Positions 48,601 to 60,600 of a stretch of 64,000 nt of DNA are shown here, piece after piece. Origin of the DNA: Trichostrongylus colubriformis (lineage: Eukaryota > Nematoda > Chromadorea > Rhabditida > Trichostrongylidae); contig OZ022256.1 in NCBI GenBank assembly GCA_963978905.1, positions 54,794,001 through 54,858,000 of the forward strand, written 5' to 3'. A program made the position numbers and the translations under genes. Under the pieces are notes generated by a model. That model did not search any database. It worked only from the letters and a program-made list of their open reading frames with translations, and was not told where the DNA came from. Each line of letters begins with the position of its first letter. The stretch's first letter is position 1.

Positions 48601-51600
48601 TCATTGTGGTTCTATAGATCGGTGCCGCACGCGGCTGCGATGCGTTTTTTGACGTCAACAAATACCATAAATGGCATTTATGAGAAAACAGAATTTCTGT
48701 ATTAACAAGGTTGGTTGTAACTCGAAGATCGCCGTGCAGGATTTGACAAATCTGGACCGTAACACAGCTGACATCAGTAAAACACTAAAGCTGACTCTAG
48801 TTAATCATTTTCTAGTATTCCAGATATCAACAGGAGCAACAATCCCTGATAATCCCTGGATGGTTAGCTGTAACCATGCCTACTTGCATCTGAACACTTC
48901 TAAATACCTTGTTTTACAACTGTACAACATGTTTACAACTATCGCATACTCTTATGCTTAAGCTTACTATAAAGATCATAAGGTACATAAGATAACGTCC
49001 ACGGAAAAACGGTTGATGAAACCATGAAAAGAAACTCAGGGCGATGAACATTTTTTGGATCGCGCCGTGTATTAGACCATAATTCAGAATCCCAATAGCA
49101 ATTGCAAGTATTCTTGGCCTACACATCGGATACAGACTGGTCTCGATGTCACAGCAAGCTTACTGGTGGATGGGATTCCTATCAGATGACGCCATTCGAT
49201 GCGCTTCTAAAAGCTTCGTGACTGAAGTTTTTTGAATACATTAATTTCTTGAGATTTTCCAGATACTCAATGAGAGGAATCAGGCTGGAAAGCTGCACAA
49301 GAATCCCTCAATGATGGAAATCATGACAGAAGCTGACAGCTAAGGTATCAAGAACAATTGGGATGTTGTTACTGGATGACCGCTGCCCTTATCATCAGAC
49401 AGTATTCTTCATATGATCTTTTTAAAAGCTGGGAACGAAAATAAAAATTACTGTATGAGATTTGAGTGTAAGAAGTACGCAGGAAATTCCTAGCTTTTTG
49501 TGGAACAATTCAAGGTAGCCAAGCATTCTTTGAGGCTACTTCAGTTGGTTACGAACATGGATGTTTCCCCAATCGAGCCATGAAGAGTGTCGTACGCCCA
49601 CATCTTTGGTGCCGAGGGCGATTGAATACCGAGCTACACCACGCACCTGATTTGAGAATCGATGAATATTAGTTTTTATTTCAACTGAAGGCATCTCGGA
49701 AAGATTTTTAACGCCAAAATTATCGGTTCAATTACATAGACCGTATATATACACCCTCACTCCCATTGTATGGTATTTCCATTTCCTATCCCCCAAAACG
49801 TGTGAATCTTAGACCCTCTACTGACTACTGAATAACCAACCCATCCCATGCGCGGTGCTGGAAGCCATTTCGAGCAAGCAAAGAACCAGGAAGCTGTAAA
49901 GAGGTCTCCTTAACAAGAGTCAAAGATCTTCTAAGAAAACTCATGGTATATTGCTTTCACCAAGGAACTTCTGCAAGGAGATAAGCATGTTTGTGATAAT
50001 GAAATTAATAGGTTCATAACGCCCCTTCAATCTGTCACGCATATCCTAATTTCTTTAAGTGATTTTATCCGGACTTATTGGTGAGCGAAGCCGGCGTGGG
50101 ACGTGCTGATGCCAGCTTCGATGCTTTTTTTGCTAGATCCGATGCTCCCACACAATTCCCTTGCTTCTAATCGTTTTTCGTGGTGATTAAAGACCCTACG
50201 AGAATCTCCTATAAGTTACTTTACACTGTAATTAACTCAACTGGTTCTCCGAAATGTTACCACATGTAAGTTACTTACACGATGATAAATCTCAAAGTGC
50301 TTTCCGGAGAAAGACCTTTGTAATATCTTCGGATAGCAAACTCATGTGGCTTCGGCAATATCCTATAGGTTAATCGGGTATAGCTTTAATGCAGATGGCT
50401 ACAAAATCATGCGTGCATGGGATGAGTACTTCTGTCTTAACTTCGTAATTCGGCTTACCATACCATTCTGGTATAATTAAACGGCTAAATGTGTATTGCG
50501 GATAGAGACGTCATCGCCCTTATGACGAAATGGTAACCGCAGTCACATTGGGGGTCTAAGTTAGGCCTCAAGCCAAATGGTCCCTTCGAGAACATGCAGG
50601 GCGTAATCTCCTACGCCAAGGGCTGAGAGACACGGGGTTTCCGATAGGACTCCGCCCGAAATGTGCGATTCCTTTCGGCTCCATTCGAAATGGATGCGAT
50701 GCTCGGGAAACCAGCGCTATATCCTTTGGTTGTGGGACTTTACCCAGAAGATTTTCGTTATCAAATTCGGCTGATGGCCTTTGTTATTTACGATTGTCAT
50801 ACATTACTATATTATCAGGGTTGCGAAATTTCATTAAAACTACTGAGTTATATTTTAGTAGAGCTCAGCTACCCTTCTTTACCCAGGGGTAATATGACTT
50901 TGGGGCAAGATATCTTCCAAAGACGTGTAATTACCTCTCCGTTTGCTTGGTAGTATTTTTCAGAATTGGTTTCACGGTGAAATTACGGAATTCCGGTGAA
51001 GGGCTTTTCTTTGGTTCTGGCGATACGATTTCGACATCGATCTGGAATACATCCGTAACTGAAATCATCAACTAACATTTCAAATTGTTATGCCGAAACT
51101 CACAAAGTCACTAAAGGTCACTGATTTACGATTGGTCGAATTGGGACGTGTATCCATAGCCAATAAATCCTCCAGTGAAGATGTGTCTATGTCGGAAAAT
51201 CTGAATATAAATTAAATAATGGATGTCCTCTCTTTACACAGTGAATGCATGACATGCACACGGGAACAGCAAAAAACTGATCGCTGAATCGATTCTCGTG
51301 CATAGGGCTTATACCTCGACACAATAATTTGAATTATTCGCTCGAACAGTTACCTTCCTGTCAGAAAAAGCTAACCGAAAATCTTAAAAGCAGTGATAAG
51401 CGGAATTCGACCGATTAGTTAATGTAGTTAAGATGAAAGTCAAGGTGTTTAGTAATACGATGATGAAGAAAAAACGGAGGGGAACGGCCAAAGACCCTAG
51501 AAATAGGACCCCTATCTCACTGATCGTTCGAGCGCGAACGACCCTTCTGTGAAGAAACGGGTAGTCCAGTAGAACTTTCCATTGGCATGCTGCAGTAACA

Positions 51601-54600
51601 CGAAGGGATGTTCGGAAATACGACGGCATCTACTATTGGGAGTGAGCTTCAAGCTTAAACTGCGGAAGTGACCTGCATTACCTACAATCCTGCCATATCT
51701 CCTCATTGGTCACTCTCATCGTAGCCAACCAGGCGGGGTCTGCCGTCTAATGGCGTCAGCTGTTAACCGCTAAGCCGTTTTACAGCTCGGGGACGCGTTT
51801 TTGGAAGGGAGTTCTGCCAGTATCCGGAAGGGGCTTCCGCCATAAATAGGCTTCTCATGCCCCTAGTTTCCATGTAAGTGACTCCTCTCAGGGATTTCCA
51901 ATAACCACATCGTCCCTAATGCTGTCTTCAAGCGAGAAGCTCACATTTCGTACCTCCCTACTCATCGCCCAAGAAAAAACTCCATTTACTAGAGGTCTCG
52001 CACCAGGCAAACCCTTAGGATAACCCTTATCATGAAGTTCAAGGTTCTTTATGAGCTTGATAAATTTCGTTTCGGAGGTAAGAAATAGGGAAAAATACGG
52101 AAATGCCGCAGCCTTATTCCCTAGCTTAGTGGTTGCCGAAAGATTCCGAAAAAATGCCGCAACCATATCTCAGCCCAGTGGTTCTTTAAAAAATTCTGAA
52201 ATATAAGAAGATAGACTGAACATGAGCAGAGCTATTCTCCAGAGATTTTCACTACATATTTCGTATTCTCGATCATTGTCGACCTCAATTAATCAGCTGT
52301 ATAAAGAGACTATCGAACATACAAATCTAATTCCGAACCCCATCCCGAAATATTCGGTTTTTATTATTTAATGTCACTGTCAAGTCACCTCTACAGGACT
52401 CCTTTCACCTACCTGACACACTCTGAGAGGAACAAATCGATGCATTACCCTCCCACTTCCACTCTTTCCATTTCTTGATACTTTTAAATAACTTTGCTAC
52501 AATTCTGATTTTACCCTAATAGATGGCATGACCCAGACGTACATACTAAATGAATAAATAAATTTGGGAAGAAAAGATTCAAAGCTTATTCGGAAAAGTG
52601 TCTTTCAGCTGAAAAGGCCACATCCGTTGATTTGAAAACGAATACGAAGAATTCAGTGATTTAAGTGTTCCAGGAGGAAGGGCACGCCGGGTTCCACTTG
52701 CTCCAGCGATATTGTTTTTAATTGGTATGTAACGTTGATTTACAAGCAATACCAAAGAGATGTTACTACCGTTTGATATTACTAGTGAACAAGTAAACAG
52801 ACAGCAATTGAAAATGATTGTTTTTGTGGAAGAGCTACTAACAAAAAGAAATGCTACCACTATTGTGCCCTCACTTCTTGCAAGAGTCTCGCCCTTTTTT
52901 GCAGTTAGAAAGACATTGCGTTGTCCTTTCAACTCTCAAGGGAGTTCCACTGAAAATGTTGCGAAAGAGAGTGTCTTTTTTCAAGCCCCCACCTATCTGA
53001 AGGTGTACCAGGAGTATCATCAATGCTACAGAAAGGTAAGGTAAAGAACAGAGCTCAGTGTGGACATGCTGTGAATGTTGTCTAAACAACATAAACAGAT
53101 TTGTGGACACAAAAGATCTTTATGTAGCAGCCCGTTCAGACCTAATTTCTAGCAGCCATCGAGAATATGAATAGTGTCAACCCAAGCTGAGTACCACCAT
53201 CTAACAAATAGCAACAACAGGAACCTAATAAAAGTTTTTAGGGGTCCAAAAATTAAGTTGACACTTAAAAAACTTACTGATCTTTGAAATCGGGCAATGA
53301 GACATCCGTTTCAGGTGCATCTTCGAAAACGACCGTAGGTGGTGTCGGTGAATGAGACGTAGTAGATGTGGCTTGATCCAGCATTTGCTTCTTTGTCGAA
53401 TGTACTTGGACGTCTAACGGCGGCGTAGTAACGGTGGACTTGTCGCTTTGTGCCTTCTTATAGGCAACGGCTTCATCGTCCCGCCCTTGACGACGACGAA
53501 CGTCGTGAGGGAGATCAGCTGTGGACGTCGACTGATCCGTAAGCCGATTTTCAGGCGTAAGCGGTGATGGTAGTAGGTTCACTTCTGGAAAGTTGCGTAC
53601 ACAATTTAAGATATTTAAAGACCAATGACGTAAGCTTTAAGGTGTTCACTACGAAAATAAATACTATTTTCCATTTTTACGTGATAGGCTTACGGTGTGA
53701 GAAAGTTCAAAGTCCACACTTCAATTTTTGAAGCTCCAACTTCCATGAGCAGGTTATGCTATGGGAAGGGGCAATATAACTATACAGTCAAGTTGTTTAT
53801 TTCTAAAACTTATACCGATAATCAAAACAACAATTTTTTATGCTGGACAAATTGCTCTTTTGCTATTGCTCTTTCAGTAGTACCGCTTCGACTTCGCTCC
53901 AACACGAAGATATCACAGCATCATGCACTGTTTGAAAGTTCTGATGATTCTGTTTCGCCAAAAAATTTTTCTCTGAACTTCTAAAATATATATGCTAGTA
54001 TATTTATGGATGGAGATGGTATAGTGAGAAATGACGCGCATTCTCTTTGCTTCTCTAATAAATAAAGATGGGGGAAGAATGACCCGAGGCAATCGATTCT
54101 TTGTTATGCGTGAATTTTTCATCTATCAAAACGCTTTTTTTTTATTTATTGAATTCGTTGAATCTTAACCCATGCAACGAATTCCAGTGTGAGCCTGTCA
54201 CTATCCAATATAACGATTATTCCAGACCACTGTACGAGTCTCATGTCAGTACTGCAATTTTGCTCACAAAAAAACCCATATATCTTCCGAAATATCCCAT
54301 GTCACGCTAAGTTAATTTGATACCGTCACAAAGCTGACATCTAGACTTTAGTATACCATATCAACAAAACACGACGACGGAACCAAATTCATTACTGAAG
54401 AAGCTATGCATGTAGGCGCGAGCTTCAATTACTTAGGGATTTTATTTTGTGCGAAAAGCAAAAGCGTTCTATCTATAGTCATGCTCCCTCAAGGGAGCTA
54501 ATCAGCAGATGGAAGGTATTACGAATGAGAGAACTACGCAGATAATGTAAAGTACGCGTGACTGTGAATGATGACGCACGCAAGCACTTCTCATACTTAT

Positions 54601-57600
54601 CTCGGGCTTTTGATTACCACTAATAAGCAGCTTAAGGCTCGTAGGCAGCCACAAGTCACTGTCAAGATAGTATCAAAGCATTGTCTTACTCTGAACCGAA
54701 ACAGGATGCATGGAGAGTCTTAACAGCATCAGGAATATATTGAGGAAAAGGGTCAAAAGAACTATTATATGGCGTAAATCTTGGTGAAACATACGCTCCA
54801 GGTTTCTTGAAAGGTCTTATGCTCAAAGTGTCCAAGACCTCCACACAATATGACTCTCCCACATGTGGCCACGTCGGGTGTCACGTATGACCGCCACACA
54901 TCACAGATTCACGTGGTTTCGATCGATACGTCACTGATGGGGTAAGTCGGGAAAAACGTCCCTATCCAGCACTGAGAACAGTAGGCCATTTCTGCGGCCT
55001 CAGCTAGTTCTTTGCAGTTTTTCCTCACTGCCCACCCCAGTATGGCCATATTTACCTTCATTTTCAATAACCCTGATATATATCTTGTGTTGATTTCGAA
55101 ATAAATCCTTACCATAAACATGGCTCTTCACATCCACACGTCCTTCCTCCGGTTCATCGCTCCCGGATAATTCGTCTAGTTGGAAAAACAAGTTCCTTTC
55201 CGCTGCGCTGCTACTTTCGCTCTCCGGTCGCTCGCCTTGGCCGGTCGATGCATGAGTTTCCGATTCCACCTAAACGTCATGCATTTCTATTGAGTATGTC
55301 ATCTTCCCTTACTTGGGTCCACTCGTTGGGTGTATTCTGAATAAATCACTAAATAAATAAATAATTTTCGCGTTCATCTTGAGATAGCACAAACGTCCAG
55401 GGACGTGCAGCGCTACTTTCAGCGTACCGTCACGCAGGCACATATGAGCGGTTCGGGTGTGTGCCGTTACGTCTGAAAAGGGCGCGGTCATCCCGCGGCG
55501 AGTGCGAGTTGTTTGTAGTTTTATCCGTGGAAACGGCAACAACAACAACATAGACGAAGTTCCGGAGTCTCACGGTACCAGTTATTGCATCCCGACCGAA
55601 ATTCCACCGACTGCGGCAAGTACTATTGCTGGCGCCGCGAGTGCGACGCCGCAACGCGATTTTCAGACGTAACGATACACACTTGAGCGGCTTTAGAAAT
55701 GATCAAGTTGTTCGCTACAGTTCCTCCGCAAATTAGCCGCGCGCAACGCCACAATTTTTGCGGTGCCGCTTCGAATCAAAAGCTACACTCGTGCATATAA
55801 CATATCTCTGAGTCTCCGTACATCCAAATGCAAAGAACGCACAAACCTTCACTGCCTCAGCTGCTGCTTTTTCCTTGTTTGACGTGGGTTCTTCCGATTC
55901 GTAAATGACGATGCCATGGTCAAGAGCTCGTTGCAGTCGACTTTTCTCAGGGTTGGAACCGTTTGGTGGTCGACTAACGGTTGGCACTACAATGTCCCCT
56001 ATCGGCCCTGAGGATAGCGATATAGACATGGAATCCTGCGATGATACTGGAGGTTTCCCAACCACAGCCGGCGGCACACTGTCACGTACTGGTTTTGATG
56101 CAACTGAACTCTCCGGGGGTGCGGTAGACTTCTGTGTGGTAATTGGCACCACTATGTCACCCAACGGCTCTGAGGACAAGGAATCTTGAGAAGTCACTGC
56201 AGGCTTATTTGACTGAATGAAGAGATGTCGACCGGAGTCAAGAACGAAAGAGCGTTGTGAATTCGGAGTGGGTGATGGTGATAGAGATGAGAAAGATGGT
56301 GTCATTGATATCCGGCGATCAGTGGTATAGTAAAGTACCACTCGTTCAATTGAAGGCGTGGGAGTTCGGCCACGGCGACGACCCGTATTGCGTTCCTCAT
56401 GTTTTTCGTCCCGTTTCTTTTTCTCGCGCTCTTCGCTCGGCTCGGATTTATTGTAAAGATACCGCCAGAATCGATCAAAGTTCTTCATGTCCACCTAAAC
56501 ATGCTTTTGGACAAATATGTAAATAGGTTCTGACTATTATTATTAGAAACCATATTCAATTTCTGTAATTTCAAATACAAGATTACAGCAGATGGAAACG
56601 GTACTATGGAAAATAGTACCGCTGTTAGATGGAAGGTTTGTGTTTTGCATCCTAGTCAATCATGCCCCTCATCATGGGGCCATGGATTCAAAGAATATCT
56701 AAAGGTATATTAGGTGAATCGTCCTCTCCAGTGAGCAAGATGGAGTGCTTGAGATAAGTGAAGGTGATCTGTTGACAGATCAAAAGTGTGTGAAAAGGAT
56801 CGCGATACCCTATAAGTGGACATTTCCCGCCCATAGAGCTAGTCTCCGCCCCAAAATTGACATGATTACTAGCGCTGGCATCTGTTGTTTGTCTGCCTTC
56901 TACGATCTCAATTCCCTCTTTACATCTGACTTCTCTGACTTCTCGTTTGGAGACATGCTTTCCTGACCTTAAAGATAGTAGTAGTGGTAACGTGAGTAAC
57001 AAGAACTCCCAAAATGAGTCACGCAAATGAAGCTAAGGATCTAAGAAGACTATATGCGGCGATATTTCCGATGAGAAAGAGTGTCTTCCCGGGCTTCATA
57101 AAAGCCGTCTTCTACAGCAGCTTTCACTTGTTTTATGCCAGCCCACCCCTTTTTTCGGATCGACCTGCCTTCCTTGAGAATGAACGGCGGCGAGGGGGTT
57201 TTACTTCGCGGGTTTTTGACCATTTCACTCCGTTTTTTTTCACTTTCGCACTACTAACTGCGAGAGTGAAAGAAAAACGAGACTACTAAGTTTGCCTTCA
57301 TATTTGATGTTTCCATATTCGACCCATTAATCCCTAACACTGCCTTCAAACTTCTTACCTGGCTAAAACCACCTTTCTGAGGAAATTGGTATTTTCATTT
57401 TTTTTATTCTCAACGATTCATTTGGCACTTCTCATCCTTCTTTTCACATCTTACCCTCAATATTATAGTTCTTTCCATGGATCCAGTTTTAAGGGCTACA
57501 GCCTTCACTCCATCATCGAATAAAGTGCCCGCCACGAGAGAATAGGGAGCCTGACCCGAGTGTCGTATCCCACAATATTTCTAACAGATTCGCATTCCAC

Positions 57601-60600
57601 TACCTCTGTTACGATGAGCAAACCACGTACGCATGGCGTATCCATTTTCATCATTTTCATTCGATTTTATACATTGAGCCCGCAGTCAGACTTTGCGATT
57701 TTGCGATAATGCAATTTTGCGACTTTGCAATTTTTGCGATTCTGTGGCGTCGCACTTCCGCACGCGATACCACGACTATGAGATTGTGCAATGCCGCAAC
57801 TTCGCATGTGAAATTGTGATGCCCCATAATCACAGATTCGCGAAATCGCAAAATCGCAGAATCACAAAATTGCACAATCGCAAAGTCGCAAATCCCAAAG
57901 TCTGACCGAGCCCTAAACAACTAACTTCTTTTTTCGCATCCTCCCTGGCATGGTGCAAATTGCAATTGAATCTCTGCTTAACCAGGCTCGCTTTGTCCAT
58001 TTCTGAGCTGACCAACGAATTCGCTTCGCTCTTATCGGACGTTGCTAACGAATCCATCCTGTCCAATCCTTTTTGCTTCTGAAAAATCCATCATTTAACC
58101 TATTCTGGGTCAATATTTGGGACTATTGTGCTCGATGAAACTAATCACTGACGCTCGTATTCGGATGGACTTCATCATTAATTTGAATATGTACGGTTGG
58201 CAGTTCCTCATCGCCACCCGTCGTCGAAGTGGTTGTGTTGCCCGGAGGACTGGCACTCACGCTCTTTTCAGAGCACGCAAAAACTTTGACCTTAAATTGG
58301 TACCTTCGGATTAAAGTTTATACGTTTCCGAAAATTTCGGATTTAAGTTTTGACAAATATTATAACAATCTCGGAAGCTCAGTGAAGTCTATCGGATTGA
58401 ATTGGGTGCGTACCCTTATGTCAGGATTTCGTACGACGACGAGCGGCATGCGACGCAGCGTGTGAGCTATGCTACGCAGTTGACTTGTATTCGCTTCGGG
58501 ACCCAACAACATGGCGCCTCCAGCTCGTCCGCATTGCTTGGCGTGCAACATGCCGCGGTGCGAAATCCTGATGTAAGGGACACACCCGATTGAATTTTGT
58601 TTCAAAGTCGGTCCGGTCGTTTTCAACGATAGGTGGTACTTCAGGAAAAAGAACGGCGCTATGGCATATGGGAAGCCACGTCCACTGATTTCAATCTAAA
58701 AAGGAACGCACTGGATACCTCTGGGATCGCGACGGACTCGTCTGATTCCACCACCGAAGCTTGCTGTTTCGGTTCATCGTCACTCGCATAACCCGGCGAT
58801 GTTGACTCCACCCACATTTCTGTGCGAGATCTTCGCTCCTCCTCTTCGAACGGGTCGACAAAGGCGTTCATGCTGAAAGCAAGGCCGTTATGAAGATTTC
58901 CCAGCAAAACTTCTAAATTCATAGCAGAACACAGTGAGGTAAATGAGGATTGACTCAATACTGTTTCAAAAGATAAGAAGATAAAGGGATAAAGTTTTTG
59001 GCCTTAATCAATCCCTTCTGCGGGATGCGCCGTGCATTCCAGTTCCATTCAGAATCGTGATGGCAGGTGGATACGATTTGGCCTAGGCAATGACCTAAAC
59101 CGGAGGGATGAATGGTTTGGTTGGCCTGGCGGACCTTGAAACGGGAATCGATCCACGCATCGTGAGAGTGGGGTGCGCGCCATGAGTCACTACACCACCT
59201 CCGGTGTTTTAAAAAATACATATAAGTTGAGCTATAAGTTATAAGATTTTCGTTAATGAAATATTTTCAACGGTCCAAAAAATTAGTCACCCGAATGTGT
59301 AATTTCAACTGATCGGTAGGTTGGTAGCGGTACCGCTCTTCATAGTAATAGAATACAAAACTGTTCCTCCTCACAAAATTTACAGCGAAGTACCCTGTCG
59401 CCATTTATAGAATCAGGTCTAAAACTTCGAAAGAGAGAATTGCATGAAGGTCAAATTTGCGGAACACGTCAAAGACAAGGAAACATGGCAAACAACGGCT
59501 TGGGACAACTGTCAAACCGTTATGCATTATTTCGCTCGATGAGGGTTGATTTGAGGAAAACTGTTCCTGTAGTTTTTGGCGGGAATTCGAACACACTATA
59601 ATATTCGAAGCAATTTCTACTGTGCTACTTTTGCATTGCATTGGAAATCTCTGGCTATCATGAGGACTGTGAAGATGTGTAGGGCTGATCCTTAGGGAAA
59701 AAGGGGAGAAAATATTTGCGAGAAGGAGAAAGGTTCACTATGGTGGAAATGATTAGAGCTGTGAAGGGACGAGGTTGTGTAATAGTGTGCACGTGTCGTA
59801 GTATACTGACAAAGAAGCCGCATGAAGCATCCCCATAAAGTGCATGTATAGACAAAAAGTGCGGAGAATGTCCGCAAACGAAAGCAAGAAATATAAGAAA
59901 TCAAGAGAAATTTACACCGTGCACGAAATCGTATAGCTTTTCTCCGAAATGCATCGAAAGCGCCTCTCCGAATACTCACTTCAACGGAATAGATATCGAA
60001 ATTGTGCTGAGTTACGGGCAAAAGCTTTCTTGCACAACTTTCGCTTCGCGCTGCGGCAAAAATCAGCACCTAACAAAATCAATAACTTCAAAAATGGATA
60101 TCGAAATTACTCAGATGGCCTATATGTTACAGTTTTCGATCGACGTTATTGCCTTGAGGCTGATACCGGCTTGTATCGAACTGGCAGCGATGAATTACGT
60201 GGAAGGACCAATGCCCTATTCGAAAAATTACAACAGCATACACTTATCAGAAGCCTTTGGTGTGTGTTTAAGACCCACATTCTCCAGCATTGAAATTGAA
60301 TGGCTTCGGACCCTCTCAGCCTTCAGGAATATTCAGATTTTATCAAAAACTAGCAATCGTGATAATATCGATTAAACCAAAAAAGAAATTTCAGGAATAT
60401 CACTTACTTATGCTTTTGATGAGCAAACTGTTCCATATCATCCACATAACTGACGGAAGCAAAGCAACCATTTGGTGCAGTGTCCGATAACTGGACCAAA
60501 TCCAGATGCAACCTGGCAAAGATGTATTGTAGATCGAAACATTCGACAAAAAAAAATCTCTGGAAATTTCTGTCGTCCGCGGTAGTCTGATATTCGAGTA

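Noticed and set aside
51888..52166. 92-codon minus-strand open frame in an intron
   Set aside because: Overlaps the end of the TTAAAGGCAG-family element at 51,383-51,931 and does not fit the phase of the host gene.
54400..54460. Faint reverse-transcriptase-like phrase FNYLGIL
   Set aside because: No YADD-type active site, no other LINE motifs and no open frame around it.
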